64,000 nt of DNA from Bacteroidota bacterium (GCA_018268035.1 JAFDXI010000124.1:1-64000), one strand, 5' to 3'; shown: positions 22,073 through 31,768, counted from the stretch's first letter. Notes: generated by a model from the letters alone, not told the origin. A program made the numbers and translations.

Positions 22073-22570
22073 ATGTTTGAACAAGGATTTGATAATTCAT
22101 ATCATCCTTTCAAACAATATATGTTTAAGAAAATGCAACGTAGAAATTTTTTATCATCCTCCTGTAAAATTTGCCTGTTAGGTGCAGCGGGATTTTCATT
22201 GATACAAATTGAAAGCTGCTCACCTGCTGCTTCGGTATATAAAACAGCTATCACCAATGGTGAACTGCAGGTGCCAGTAAATCTTTTTGAAAAAAACACG
22301 CTCCAGATAGTTCGCCCCACCGGATGGTATTTTGATGTGGCAGTTCAGAAAAATCCAGATAATTCTTATACAGCTTTATTGCTGCAATGTACACACCAGG
22401 ACAACCAATTGACACCAACAAGCAACGGTTATCATTGCAGTTTGCACGGGAGTGATTTTGATAAACAGGGCAATGTAAAAAAAGGACCTGCTGAAATGCC
22501 CTTGCATCATTTTAAAACGAGTATTAATGGTAATATGTTGAATGTTCACATTAATAATTTCCAACCATAG
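22073..22570 (+). CDS. Exported Rieske [2Fe-2S] protein
   Basis: Small Rieske-fold protein. The cluster ligands are in CTHQDNQL and CSLHGSDFD, i.e. CxH and CxxH about 20 residues apart. The N-terminus has a twin-arginine-like signal (MQRRNFLSSSC, then LLGAAGFSLIQ) and a possible lipobox IESC, so it is likely exported folded by Tat and lipidated. ATG 22121 or 22133 gives a normal signal length; the frame opens at ATG 22073, directly after the porin stop. It could pass electrons to or from the di-haem protein two genes downstream. A tatA gene is in this window at 59 kb. Confidence 0.86.
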   Translation: MFEQGFDNSYHPFKQYMFKKMQRRNFLSSSCKICLLGAAGFSLIQIESCSPAASVYKTAITNGELQVPVNLFEKNTLQIVRPTGWYFDVAVQKNPDNSYTALLLQCTHQDNQLTPTSNGYHCSLHGSDFDKQGNVKKGPAEMPLHHFKTSINGNMLNVHINNFQP

Positions 22571-22612
22571 AATAGATTTTTTTTTCAATATTAAAAATTA
22601 AAACTTAAACAA

Positions 22613-23686
22613 ATGATACAAAACCAATTGAAGAACAGGTTCGCCAAAATAATAATTGTCGCGATACTTTTTGCAGGATGCCATAAAGCAGACACAAGTA
22701 CCCCTGATACATTTCCCACAACTGAGCAAACAGTGTTGAATGATTTTGCAGATAATATTGCTGTACCTCAATATGCCGACCTCCAGGCTGCAGCACTTGA
22801 TTTGAATACAAAAATTACAGCGCTTAATACGGATGCCACAGATGCCAACATAGAAGCTGCAAGGACTTCATGGAAATCTTTACGTACTGTGTGGGAACAA
22901 TGTGAAGGTTTTTTATTTGGCCCTGTTGAAGACAATGAATATGATCCGCAAATGGATACATGGCCAACAGATGCCAATCAGTTTGATTCATTATTAAACA
23001 GTAGTAATGCTCTTGAATTGTCAGATATTGAAAACCTGCCTTATAGCTTAAGGGGTTTTCATCCTATTGAATATTTAATCTTTGGGGAAGATGCTAATAA
23101 AAGCGCTGCAGAATTAACTGATCGCCAGAAGCAATATATGATGAGCGCTTCTGCTGATGTGGTTAATATTTGTAATTCTCTGTATTCAAGCTGGACTGAA
23201 GGCTCCACTACTTTTAGTCAGCAGTTGAAAACAGCAGGCAATGGTAGTACAGTTTATGAGACAAAACAGGAAGCATTTAATGCAATAGTAGGTGCAATGC
23301 AGGGCATTTGCGAAGAAGTGGGTGATGGTAAAATGAAAGAACCTTATGAAGCGCAAAACCCAAATATTGTTGAATCACCATACAGTAATAATTCTACTAC
23401 AGATTTTAAAAACAATATTATCGGTTTGCAAACTGTATATCTTGGAAAAAATGGAAGTACAGGAATCACTAATCTGGTGAGTGAAAGAAATAAATCACTT
23501 GATACAAAAATAAGGTCACAGATAGCTGCAGCAATCAGTTCATTTGACAACATCACTATTCCATTTGAAGAAGCAATCATCAACCAGCGTACACAGGTGC
23601 AACAAACTATGACTGCGCTTAATTCTTTGAACGAAACGATTGAGGAAGAGCTGATGCCATTTATTATTCAGTATGTGCAGGATTAA
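22613..23686 (+). CDS. Imelysin-family (IrpA/EfeO-like) lipoprotein
   Basis: 357-residue lipoprotein (signal ILFAGC) of the imelysin/peptidase M75 family, helical proteins linked to iron acquisition. The family motif GFHPIEYLIFG carries the conserved GxHxxE with its His and Glu, and WEQCEGFLFGPVEDNEYDPQMDTWP matches the family's first repeat. Despite the family name, protease activity is doubtful in most members; a metal-binding role is more likely. It lies 42 bases after the Rieske gene and 38 bases before the di-haem oxidoreductase gene. Confidence 0.9.
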   Translation: MIQNQLKNRFAKIIIVAILFAGCHKADTSTPDTFPTTEQTVLNDFADNIAVPQYADLQAAALDLNTKITALNTDATDANIEAARTSWKSLRTVWEQCEGFLFGPVEDNEYDPQMDTWPTDANQFDSLLNSSNALELSDIENLPYSLRGFHPIEYLIFGEDANKSAAELTDRQKQYMMSASADVVNICNSLYSSWTEGSTTFSQQLKTAGNGSTVYETKQEAFNAIVGAMQGICEEVGDGKMKEPYEAQNPNIVESPYSNNSTTDFKNNIIGLQTVYLGKNGSTGITNLVSERNKSLDTKIRSQIAAAISSFDNITIPFEEAIINQRTQVQQTMTALNSLNETIEEELMPFIIQYVQD

Positions 23687-23724
23687 CAGGAATATAATCA
23701 AAAACCTGTTGAAGCAAATTTTTT

Positions 23725-25098
23725 ATGAAGAAGGTATGGATAATATTTTTGATAGCAGGAGGTATTGCAACGCTGACACGTTGCAATAAAGCTGATGTAT
23801 TTCCGGATGATGGATATGATAGCCGTTTGAGTGGAGGGGCTGCAACTGTTTTTGATGCTACATCAAAAGCATTTACGCACCCCATATCCGGAATGAGTGC
23901 CAGGAACCTTCAGTTCCACGAATTAGGCGATGCACAATTCGAACAAACTTTTGTATCAGCACCGGCACCGGTGAATAGTGGCCTTGGGCCGGTATTTAAT
24001 AATGTCAGTTGTATTTCCTGTCACCACAATGACGGTAAAGGCACACCAACTGCGGGCTTTAATAATTCATCATTGTTGATAAGGTTGAGTCTGCCAGGCA
24101 AAGATGCCAATAATGGTCCACTTCCAATTCCTGGTTTTGGTAGCCAATTACAAGACAAAAGTGTCTTTAGTTCAATGCCGGAAGCACAGGTAAATATTTC
24201 TTACACTGATGTGCCGGTTACCTATCCTGACGGAACTGTGGTGACTTTAAGAAAGCCATCTTATCAATTAGTTAATCCATATATTCCATTACCTGCAACC
24301 TATGAATTATCACCACGAATGGCGCCTCCTGTATTTGGTGTAGGCTTGTTACAGGCAATACCGGAAAGCACTATTCTTTCTTTTGCAGATCCGGATGATC
24401 TGAATGGTGATGGCATTAGCGGCAGGCCTAATTATGTATATAATGATGTAACTAAAACTACTGATTTGGGAAGGTTTGGCTTGAAAGCCAATGTGGATGA
24501 TTTGGCCCACCAGGTGGCATTTGCCTTTCAGCAGGATATGGGCGTTACCAACTATATTGAACCGCAGGAAAGTACAGAAGGCCAGTTGCAGTATGATAAA
24601 TTAAGTGACGATCCTGAGCTGCCTGACAGCATCATTAATTCTGTCATCTTTTATGTAAAATCATTAGCCGTTCCGGCAAGGAGAAATGTTACGGACCCTG
24701 ATGTGAAAGCAGGAGAGCAGTTGTTTGCTCAAATTAGTTGTGCCAAATGCCATATTCCCACTATTCAAACAGGAGTTGATCTTTCATTGCCACAAATTTC
24801 AAATCAGCGCATTCATCCTTACACAGATCTTTTATTGCATGATATGGGTGAAGGCCTGGGTGATGGCCGTCCTGATTTTTTAGCAACAGGCACAGAATGG
24901 AGAACAATGCCATTGTGGGGAATCGGATTATTTCCAAAAACAAATGGTACACCTTTTTATTTGCATGATGGACGTGCCCGCACTATTGAAGAAGCTATTT
25001 TATGGCATGGCGGTGAAGCCGAAAATGCAAAGCAACAGTATATGAACCTGAATAAAACAGACAGGGATAAAATACTCAAGTTTTTAAATAGTTTATAA
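23725..25098 (+). CDS. Di-haem oxidoreductase (DHOR/DUF1111) lipoprotein
   Basis: 457-residue exported c-type cytochrome. Two haem-binding CxxCH sites are visible, CISCH near residue 99 and CAKCH near residue 345, with the family segments NNVSCISCHHNDGKG, PDDLNGDGISGRPNYV and LHDMGEGLGDGRPDF. The C-terminal LHDGRARTIEEAILWHGGEA is typical of the family, which is related to MauG and cytochrome c peroxidases. The signal peptide ends TLTRC. Genes of this family often sit beside imelysin genes, where a redox role in iron uptake is suspected. Confidence 0.93.
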   Translation: MKKVWIIFLIAGGIATLTRCNKADVFPDDGYDSRLSGGAATVFDATSKAFTHPISGMSARNLQFHELGDAQFEQTFVSAPAPVNSGLGPVFNNVSCISCHHNDGKGTPTAGFNNSSLLIRLSLPGKDANNGPLPIPGFGSQLQDKSVFSSMPEAQVNISYTDVPVTYPDGTVVTLRKPSYQLVNPYIPLPATYELSPRMAPPVFGVGLLQAIPESTILSFADPDDLNGDGISGRPNYVYNDVTKTTDLGRFGLKANVDDLAHQVAFAFQQDMGVTNYIEPQESTEGQLQYDKLSDDPELPDSIINSVIFYVKSLAVPARRNVTDPDVKAGEQLFAQISCAKCHIPTIQTGVDLSLPQISNQRIHPYTDLLLHDMGEGLGDGRPDFLATGTEWRTMPLWGIGLFPKTNGTPFYLHDGRARTIEEAILWHGGEAENAKQQYMNLNKTDRDKILKFLNSL

Positions 25099-25112
25099 AC
25101 TACTTCAACATT

Positions 25113-26003
25113 TTATTGAAAGCGGCTACTGACTAAAAGTTCCTTGCTGCCTGCTGTATAAACATAAAATCCTTCACCGGTTTTTACGCCTAATTTTCCT
25201 GCTGTAACCATGTTGGTCAGTAATGGGCATGGTGCATATTTTGGGTTGCCAAAACCTTCATACAAAACATTTAAGATAGAATGGCAAACATCAAGTCCGA
25301 TAAAATCTGCTAATTGTAATGGTCCCATCGGGTGTGCCATTCCCAACTTCATGATAGTATCTATTGCTTCTACTCCTGCAATGCCTTCATACAAACTATA
25401 TACAGCTTCATTGATCATTGGCATCAAAATTTTATTGGCAATAAAACCAGGATAGTCGTTTACAACGCAGGGCACTTTGCCCAATTGCCTGCTTAACTCA
25501 ACAATTGTTTGCGTAACACCTGCATCAGTAGAAAAGCCATTGATGATCTCCACCAGTTTCATCACAGGTACTGGGTTCATAAAATGCATGCCGATAACTT
25601 TTTCAGGCCGCTTTGTTACTGAAGCAATTTTTGTAATGGATATGGAAGATGTATTGGAAGCCAATATCGCTGCTGCCGGGGCATTTTCATCTATCTCTTT
25701 AAATATTTTTAATTTCATTTCAATATTTTCGGTGGCTGCTTCTACTACGATATCTGCATGTTGAACACCTTCTTTGATTGACTTTAAAGTGCTGATATGA
25801 TCAAGTGCGTTCTTTTTTACATCTTCAGAAATTGTTCCTTTTGATATTTGCCTGTCAAAATTTGTTGAGATTGTTTGTAAAGCTTTTTCAAGCTGGCCGG
25901 CATTTACATCAATAAGCATAACATTGAAATTATTTTGTGCAAATACATGTGCAATGCCATTCCCCATTGTGCCTGCGCCAATAACTGAAATATTTTTTAT
26001 CAT
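25113..26003 (-). CDS. 3-hydroxybutyryl-CoA (3-hydroxyacyl-CoA) dehydrogenase
   Basis: NAD(P)-dependent oxidoreductase that interconverts 3-hydroxyacyl-CoA and 3-oxoacyl-CoA. The Rossmann motif is VIGAGTMGNGIAHVFAQNN. The catalytic His lies in GMHFMNPVPVMKLVEII, and KVPCVVNDYPGFIANKILMPMINEA is the family signature. The C-terminus has LGVKTGEGFYVY. 296 residues, the length of stand-alone short enzymes (Hbd/PaaH type) rather than fused FadB proteins. It diverges from a thiolase gene, so both enzymes of the acetoacetyl-CoA/3-hydroxybutyryl-CoA step sit together. It converges on the di-haem gene. Confidence 0.93.
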   Translation of the reverse strand: MIKNISVIGAGTMGNGIAHVFAQNNFNVMLIDVNAGQLEKALQTISTNFDRQISKGTISEDVKKNALDHISTLKSIKEGVQHADIVVEAATENIEMKLKIFKEIDENAPAAAILASNTSSISITKIASVTKRPEKVIGMHFMNPVPVMKLVEIINGFSTDAGVTQTIVELSRQLGKVPCVVNDYPGFIANKILMPMINEAVYSLYEGIAGVEAIDTIMKLGMAHPMGPLQLADFIGLDVCHSILNVLYEGFGNPKYAPCPLLTNMVTAGKLGVKTGEGFYVYTAGSKELLVSSRFQ

Positions 26004-26246
26004 AGATAATTTTTAAAATAACAAATCAATTTACTGCAAACAAAAAGAAAAATATTGAATTCCGTTTTCTTCTTTCAAATAAATCAATGCGTCAATGATT
26101 GCACATGCTATAAAAATTTTTATACTTATTTTTCAGCTATACTATTAATTTAAAATATCACAAGTAGTAATAAACCTGTTACAGGATATTTCTAATCACA
26201 ATAATTTTTGAATATCCGGAATACTATCTTAATGTTATTGCTAAAA

Positions 26247-26278
26247 TTTAGTTGCATAAACAACTTTTCCTATTTTTG
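26247..26278 (+). promoter_or_regulatory. Promoter TTTA-N20-TATTTTTG of the thiolase gene
   Basis: -7 element TATTTTTG at 26271-26278 with a one-mismatch -33 element (TTTA, 26247-26250) at exactly 20 bases. The predicted leader is only about a dozen bases. Confidence 0.6.
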
Positions 26279-26296
26279 GTTCTCTAAAATTTTTTT

Positions 26297-27472
26297 ATGC
26301 AGGAAGCTTATATATTAGCTGGTTTCAGAACAGCAGTAACAAAAAGTAAAAAAGGTAGTTTCCGTTTTTACAGGCCTGATGATTTAGCGATTGATGTAAT
26401 CAAAGGATTGATGGCATCTGTGCCACAGCTTGAAGCAAAAAGGGTAGATGATGTTATTGTAGGAAATGCTGTGCCAGAAGCAGAACAGGGATTACAGGTG
26501 GGGCGTATTATTGCTGCGAGGGCATTGGGTTTTGATACCCCGGGAGCAACAGTAAACCGGTATTGTGCCAGCGGTCTTGAAACGATAGCAATAGCAACAG
26601 CAAAAATAAGAATGGGAATGGCTGATTGCATTATTGCAGGTGGTACAGAAAGCATGAGCCTTGTGCCTACTGCTGGATGGAAAACTGTACCTGCTTATTC
26701 AATTGCCAAAGATGAACCTGATTATTATTTAAGTATGGGATTGACTGCAGAGGCAGTAGCAAAAGAATATAATGTAAGCCGTGAAGACCAGGATGAATTT
26801 GCATTTCATTCGCATCAGAAAGCAAAGAAGGCAATTGATGAGGGATATTTTAAAAGCGGCATCTTACCAATAAAAATTGAACAGGTTTACTTAAATGAAA
26901 AAAATAAGCGCAGCACCAGGACGATTGTAGTTGATACAGATGAAGGTGTTCGTGCCGATACAACACCTGAAGCCCTTGCAAAATTGAAACCTGTATTTGC
27001 ACAAAACGGAACTGTTACTGCAGGTAATTCATCTCAAACAAGCGATGGCGCTGCATTTGTTATTGTGATGAGTGAATCAATGGTGAAAGAATTGGGCATG
27101 CAGCCAATAGGCCGTTTAGTTAATTGTGTTGCTGCCGGCGTCCATCCTCGTATTATGGGTATAGGTCCAATTGCTGCTGTCCCAAAACTTTTGAAACGTG
27201 CTAATATGAGCCTGGCAGACATAGACCTGGTTGAATTGAATGAAGCTTTTGCTTCCCAATCATTGGCTGTTATCAGGACTCTCGGCTTAAATCCGGATAT
27301 TGTAAATATTAATGGTGGTGCCATTGCACTTGGCCATCCTCTGGGATGTACAGGTTGTAAGCTGACTGTCCAGATTTTAAATGATATGAAACGACTTAAT
27401 AAGAAATATGGCCTTGTTACTGCCTGTGTGGGTGGTGGCCAGGGAATCGCCGGCCTCATTGAAAACCTCTGA
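26297..27472 (+). CDS. Acetyl-CoA C-acyltransferase (thiolase)
   Basis: Thiolase of 391 residues: condenses acetyl-CoA or cleaves 3-oxoacyl-CoA. The nucleophilic Cys is in VNRYCASGLETIA, the catalytic His in GGAIALGHPLGCTG, and the second Cys in VTACVGGGQGIAGL; LNEAFASQSLAV is also conserved. The sequence looks closer to FadA/acetyl-CoA C-acyltransferase proteins of Bacteroidota than to strict AtoB, so chain-length preference is open. It is transcribed away from the 3-hydroxyacyl-CoA dehydrogenase gene and ends in a terminator. Confidence 0.94.
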   Translation: MQEAYILAGFRTAVTKSKKGSFRFYRPDDLAIDVIKGLMASVPQLEAKRVDDVIVGNAVPEAEQGLQVGRIIAARALGFDTPGATVNRYCASGLETIAIATAKIRMGMADCIIAGGTESMSLVPTAGWKTVPAYSIAKDEPDYYLSMGLTAEAVAKEYNVSREDQDEFAFHSHQKAKKAIDEGYFKSGILPIKIEQVYLNEKNKRSTRTIVVDTDEGVRADTTPEALAKLKPVFAQNGTVTAGNSSQTSDGAAFVIVMSESMVKELGMQPIGRLVNCVAAGVHPRIMGIGPIAAVPKLLKRANMSLADIDLVELNEAFASQSLAVIRTLGLNPDIVNINGGAIALGHPLGCTGCKLTVQILNDMKRLNKKYGLVTACVGGGQGIAGLIENL

Positions 27473-27529
27473 TTATTGCATTTTCCGGCTTTATCTAAAT
27501 TTTTTCATCAATTTATTTTGCCGCTCATC

Positions 27530-27554
27530 ATTCCTAAATGTGTGCGGCTTTTTT
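27530..27554 (+). terminator. Intrinsic terminator of the thiolase gene
   Basis: GCCGC (27530-27534) pairs with GCGGC (27544-27548), with a partly paired loop, followed by six Ts. Confidence 0.65.
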
Positions 27555-27635
27555 ATATATTATTGATTATGAGTAGATTGATAATATTGATACTACTATC
27601 TATTTATAATTACTGTTAAATGACATGTATTATGT

Positions 27636-27667
27636 TTTGCATAGTACTATCAATTGTTATATCTTTG
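27636..27667 (+). promoter_or_regulatory. Consensus promoter TTTG-N20-TATCTTTG
   Basis: Both elements match the Bacteroidota consensus exactly (27636-27639 and 27660-27667) with a 20-base spacer. It drives the small gene at 27712 and is among the best promoter matches in the window. Confidence 0.75.
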
Positions 27668-27711
27668 ACTTGTCAAATTGATAAAACAAAAACAATTAAA
27701 AAATAAAAATT

Positions 27712-27906
27712 ATGAGAACAGAATTTGTAAGCCTCTTCGCTGAAATGAATGCAAAGCATTTTGAAGAATTAACCAAAGAAGTAAAGGAAACCATTGCTCA
27801 CGATGTGGAAATTAAAACAGTGAAACATGCTTTTACTGCTGCCAACCTGTGGAACATCCATAACAGGAGAAGGTCAAGTGCCGGTAGAAGAAATTATATT
27901 TCTTAA
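27712..27906 (+). CDS. Small protein of unknown function (64 aa)
   Basis: Not recognised. It is a mixed-charge, mostly helical-looking protein with an acidic, Lys-containing middle (KHFEELTKEVKETIAHDVEI) and a basic Arg-rich end (NIHNRRRSSAGRRNYIS). That end could bind nucleic acid or ribosome. It has no signal peptide, no membrane segment and no cysteine. A consensus promoter 45 bases upstream, A-rich DNA before the ATG and a downstream AT-rich region suggest a separately transcribed and well expressed gene. A small regulatory or ribosome-associated protein is possible but unproven. Confidence 0.6.
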   Translation: MRTEFVSLFAEMNAKHFEELTKEVKETIAHDVEIKTVKHAFTAANLWNIHNRRRSSAGRRNYIS

Positions 27907-28102
27907 TATCTTCTGTGGTTAAATTATAAGCTAAGGATTGATGAATAATTTTCTTCAATCCTTTTTTAATTTTTAAGTCTGGAATGATAAAATGAAGAAT
28001 TGGATGTAAAAACAAAAATGATGGTGTTTATTTTAGGTTTTTTTTATCAAAGGAGACTTTGATAGCTATCAAAAATATTACTGATTTTTTAAACGTTTAT
28101 GC

Positions 28103-28489
28103 TCAATTCATTTTTAATGGTGCAATCAAATCGAAAGGTGGGATGTTGACTTCAAACTCTGTTTTTGTTTTCAGGTTTTCCATTTCATAAATACCAAACA
28201 TACGGCCCATCTCACTACGCAGGTTACAACCACTCACATATTGAAATTGTTTACCAGATTGCAATACAGGCTGAACACCCACAACACCTTCACCTTCCAC
28301 ATCTCGGTATTCACCATTGCTATCAAAAATCTTCCAGTGGCGGCGTAATAATTTTACACTGTAATTATTATGATTTTCGATAGTAATCCTATAGGCAAAC
28401 ATAAATTCATTATTGGCAGGATTGCTATAATCTGACTGGTAAAAACATTCTACGCTAATTTCAACTCCTTCTGAAATTTTTGAATTCAT
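28103..28489 (-). CDS. apaG: ApaG-domain protein (DUF525)
   Basis: 128-residue immunoglobulin/fibronectin-like beta-sandwich protein. ApaG motifs are clear: FMFAYRITIENHNNYSVKLLRRHWKIFDSNGE, VEGEGVVGVQPVL, and MGRMFGIYEME. Family members are linked to cobalt/magnesium resistance in enterobacteria, but the molecular role is not settled. The length equals that of stand-alone ApaG. There is no partner gene: ksgA and apaH are not adjacent, as expected outside enterobacteria. Confidence 0.93.
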   Translation of the reverse strand: MNSKISEGVEISVECFYQSDYSNPANNEFMFAYRITIENHNNYSVKLLRRHWKIFDSNGEYRDVEGEGVVGVQPVLQSGKQFQYVSGCNLRSEMGRMFGIYEMENLKTKTEFEVNIPPFDLIAPLKMN

Positions 28490-28815
28490 GTTGAAAGGTT
28501 TGTAGCATTAAAGATAATGTTTTGATAATGATATTTCAATCACTATTGGATAAATGGATAACATATAAAAACATTTTATCGTGAAGTTCTGTTTTGTTAT
28601 GGTGACTACTTTGTTTTTTTCAGTAAAACAAAGTTTATATCATACACAAAAGATCTTGCTCTTATGAAATTTAAGCAATGATATTTTTTTCAGTATTCAA
28701 ATAACACAGCCTGTTAATGCTTTAGCTTTATTGCTAACATTCTAATATGAAAATTCACTCAAGAGGTCATTAGTCAAACAGCTTCTTGAGATTCAAATCT
28801 TAAAAAATTTCCTGA
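28490..28815. other. Intergenic region with two inverted repeats
   Basis: 326 bases without a gene on either strand. It holds a 10-bp inverted repeat (28608-28617 with 28625-28634, ACTTTGTTTT arms) and a 7-bp one (28758-28764 with 28784-28790). The second lies just after the stop of the minus-strand barrel protein and is probably its weak terminator. The role of the first is unclear. Confidence 0.4.
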
Positions 28816-29616
28816 TTATTTTATTCCTATAGCATAGCCCAATCTTACTGTACCTGCTCCTATATGATTTTTGCCATTTTCTGTTCCTTTTTGAATATTG
28901 AGGAAACCATAATTGCCGCCGCCTTCAATAAAAATTTTTGAACGGAAAAAATTGTATGAAAATCCAATGTCTCCTTCTATTCCAAAGTTTGCTTTGTGCA
29001 ACTGGTCTTTAATATCCTGTGTATTATCAAAAGATTGTTCACCCATTTGTGTAATGCCTGTAATGTTTTCTTGTTTCGTTTTGTCAGCATAGATATCACT
29101 CTTGCCACTGGTCACCTGGTGTGCTGAAACAAGAAACCCAACAAAGGGCCCTGCTTCTCCATAAAATGCCCAGTTGGATTTTTGCCCAAAGGGTAGAATA
29201 TATTTTGCGAGCTCACTTAATATCATGTAATTTATTTTTGCTGTACTATTGAATGTTGCATAAACCACATCCGGAACAGGTCTGCTTTGCATAGTGAAGT
29301 AAGGTGTTAAATTCTCTGGTGTTGGCAATGCCTGGAATCCGTCTTTTTTGCCACCCTGAGCACTGTATTCCAATTGAGAAGTAATTGAAAAATGTTTTGA
29401 AAATATCATCTCTGAAAAAATAGCAAAGTCTGGACCTAAACTTGAACTATACCCAGAGTTGAGTTCGTTGACAACCGATCCCCCGCCAGTGGTAATATTA
29501 GGAATGCTAATACCTGCTTTTACACCAAAATAATGCCTGATAGAATCTTGTGCATATATTCTGGATATAAAAAAAGCTGGTAGAATTGTAATAAAAATGA
29601 AAAATGTTTTTTTCAT
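28816..29616 (-). CDS. PorT-like outer-membrane beta-barrel protein
   Basis: 266-residue exported protein with a signal peptide (FFISRIYAQ cleavage) and an eight-strand-type barrel pattern. Typical Bacteroidota outer-membrane barrel segments are YFGVKAGISIPNI near the start, FSEMIFSKHFSITSQLEYSAQGGKKDG, WAFYGEAGPFVGFLV, and a final strand GTVRLGYAIGIK. It probably belongs to the OMP_b-brl_2 group. The role is unknown; such proteins are usually structural or small-ligand barrels. It lies 50 bases after the acyl-CoA mutase gene on the same strand but probably has its own function. Confidence 0.8.
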   Translation of the reverse strand: MKKTFFIFITILPAFFISRIYAQDSIRHYFGVKAGISIPNITTGGGSVVNELNSGYSSSLGPDFAIFSEMIFSKHFSITSQLEYSAQGGKKDGFQALPTPENLTPYFTMQSRPVPDVVYATFNSTAKINYMILSELAKYILPFGQKSNWAFYGEAGPFVGFLVSAHQVTSGKSDIYADKTKQENITGITQMGEQSFDNTQDIKDQLHKANFGIEGDIGFSYNFFRSKIFIEGGGNYGFLNIQKGTENGKNHIGAGTVRLGYAIGIK

Positions 29617-29666
29617 AAATGATGATTTATTATTTAAAGATATAAACAGTTATTTGTTAAACTGAA

Positions 29667-31226
29667 TTAATATTCTCCAAATACTTTTCTTAACACATCA
29701 GCTACTTCACCAAGCGTACATTTATTTTCAACAGACTCAATGACTGCTGGCATGATGTTTTGATTGGTAACAGCTTTGTCTTTCAATGCATCAAGACAAC
29801 TTTCAACTTTTATATTATCTCGTTTTGATTTCAGTTGTTGTAATTTTTCAACCTGCATATTTCTGATACTATCATCAATTTTAAAAACAGGGATTTGAGA
29901 TGCATCATTAGATTGAAATTTATTTACTCCGACAATAATTTTTTCACCTGCTTCCACTTTGCGTTGATATTCGTAAGCGCTGCGGGCAATTTCATTTTGC
30001 ATAAAACCATTTTCTATGGCTGCAATACTGCCACCCATAGCTTCTATTTCTTCCATTAATTTCCATGTTGTCATTTCAACTTCATTGGTTAAATTCTCGA
30101 TGAAAAAACTTCCTGCCAAAGGATCAACTGTATCCACTATACCGCTTTCATAAGCAACAATTTGTTGAGTACGCAAGGCAATGCGTGCAGCTTCTTCTGT
30201 GGGCAGGCTCAATGCTTCGTCATAGCCATTGGTATGCAAACTTTGTGTGCCGCCTAATACTGCGGCAAGTGATTGAATTGTGACCCGCGAAATATTATTC
30301 AATGGTTGTTGTGCTGTTAATGTGCTACCGCCGGTTTGGGTGTGAAAACGCAGCATTTGCGCCTTTGGTTCTGTCGCTCCCAGAGATTGCATAATCCTGG
30401 CCCACATTCTTCTTGCTGCTCTGAATTTGGCTACTTCCTCAAACAAATTATTATGAGCATTAAAAAAGAAAGATAGCCTTTTGCCAAATACATTTATATC
30501 CAAACCTTTTTCCAAAGCTGCTTTTACATAAGCTTTACCATTGCTTAATGTAAATGCAATTTCCTGTACTGCTGTACTGCCGGCTTCCCTGATATGATAA
30601 CCTGAAATTGAAATAGTATTCCATTTTGGCAACTCTTTGCTGCACCATTCAAAAATGTCTGTAATGATACGCATGGAAGGTTTAGGTGGATATATATATG
30701 TACCTCTTGCAGCATATTCTTTTAAAATATCATTTTGAATTGTGCCCGAAATTTTTTTCAGGTCTGCTCCCTGTTGTTTTGCCAATGCAACATAAAAACT
30801 TAATAAAATAAAACCTGTGGCATTGATTGTCATTGATGTGGTGATATTCTGCAATTGAATACCATCAAACAATATTTTTATATCCTCAATACTATCTATG
30901 GCAACGCCTACTTTTCCCACTTCACCTTCTGCAAGTTCATGATCGCTGTCATATCCTATTTGTGTGGGCAAATCAAATGCAACACTTAAACCATTCACGC
31001 CCTGCGACAATAAATAATGATATCGTTTATTACTTTCTTCTGCAGTTGAAAATCCCGCATATTGCCGCATGGTCCATAGCTTGCCACGATACATATCTGG
31101 CTGTATGCCACGGGTAAAATATGCCTGGCCAGGCGCTTCGAGAGGAGGTGTGTTTTGCCAATCTTCTCCGGTATAAACTGTCTTAATTTCTATCCCGCTG
31201 TCAGTGTAACGTTTTTCATCTGGCAT
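29667..31226 (-). CDS. Acyl-CoA mutase large subunit, methylmalonyl-CoA mutase family
   Basis: 519-residue catalytic (TIM-barrel) part of a coenzyme-B12-dependent mutase. Family segments: [88 protein letters not shown] and [27 protein letters not shown]. It has no C-terminal cobalamin-binding domain (no DxHxxG motif), so it needs a separate small B12-binding subunit, which is not in this window. Substrate may be methylmalonyl-, isobutyryl- or another acyl-CoA. It lies 30 bases after a membrane protein gene on the same strand. Confidence 0.9.
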   Translation of the reverse strand: MPDEKRYTDSGIEIKTVYTGEDWQNTPPLEAPGQAYFTRGIQPDMYRGKLWTMRQYAGFSTAEESNKRYHYLLSQGVNGLSVAFDLPTQIGYDSDHELAEGEVGKVGVAIDSIEDIKILFDGIQLQNITTSMTINATGFILLSFYVALAKQQGADLKKISGTIQNDILKEYAARGTYIYPPKPSMRIITDIFEWCSKELPKWNTISISGYHIREAGSTAVQEIAFTLSNGKAYVKAALEKGLDINVFGKRLSFFFNAHNNLFEEVAKFRAARRMWARIMQSLGATEPKAQMLRFHTQTGGSTLTAQQPLNNISRVTIQSLAAVLGGTQSLHTNGYDEALSLPTEEAARIALRTQQIVAYESGIVDTVDPLAGSFFIENLTNEVEMTTWKLMEEIEAMGGSIAAIENGFMQNEIARSAYEYQRKVEAGEKIIVGVNKFQSNDASQIPVFKIDDSIRNMQVEKLQQLKSKRDNIKVESCLDALKDKAVTNQNIMPAVIESVENKCTLGEVADVLRKVFGEY

Positions 31227-31255
31227 AGTAATAAAATTTAAAGCAATACAATTAT

Positions 31256-31768
31256 TTATTCCATTATTTTTTTTGCTTCATAGCTCAACACTTCACTGAC
31301 CACTTCATGCAAAGAGCCTTTCTTGTCATTCATCAAAAATTCAAGTAAAAGTTTATTGAGGTCTAAACCAGATGCATGAGGGGGCAACACATTAGCAAGC
31401 TGGTTGATGATAAGAAGATTTTGCTCTTTTAGGTTGCAAACTGCATTCCAGGCTTCAGCAGACACATAAATTTGTTGTGTGATGTTGTATTCAAATTCAG
31501 AACGGATACTTTGTGTCAGTAAGAGTTGCATTTCCCTTGCTGGCAATCCTGGCTGGTTTATTCTTGTAATCACATTGGGCAATGCAATCCTGTCAACTAA
31601 AATTATTAACCTTTCATAAGCCTGTAATTGTATGGTATTGGTAGCAGACATGTTTTTTGTAAACGTATCATCATTCACCACTTTTACTCTGGTGGTGATG
31701 ATATACACTATTGCAGCGGTTACTAATGCAGTTATTGCTATGGTAAAGATGATGGAGTTTGTATCCAA
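31256..31768 (-). CDS. Conserved hypothetical membrane-anchored protein (170 aa)
   Basis: One N-terminal membrane segment ([20 protein letters not shown]) is followed by a soluble helical domain of about 140 residues with phrases such as [22 protein letters not shown] and [22 protein letters not shown] helices. It resembles an uncharacterised Bacteroidota family that is often next to acyl-CoA mutase genes. The N-terminus-out or -in topology cannot be told. Placed 30 bases upstream of the mutase gene, it is probably co-transcribed with it. No function is assigned. Confidence 0.7.
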   Translation of the reverse strand: MDTNSIIFTIAITALVTAAIVYIITTRVKVVNDDTFTKNMSATNTIQLQAYERLIILVDRIALPNVITRINQPGLPAREMQLLLTQSIRSEFEYNITQQIYVSAEAWNAVCNLKEQNLLIINQLANVLPPHASGLDLNKLLLEFLMNDKKGSLHEVVSEVLSYEAKKIME

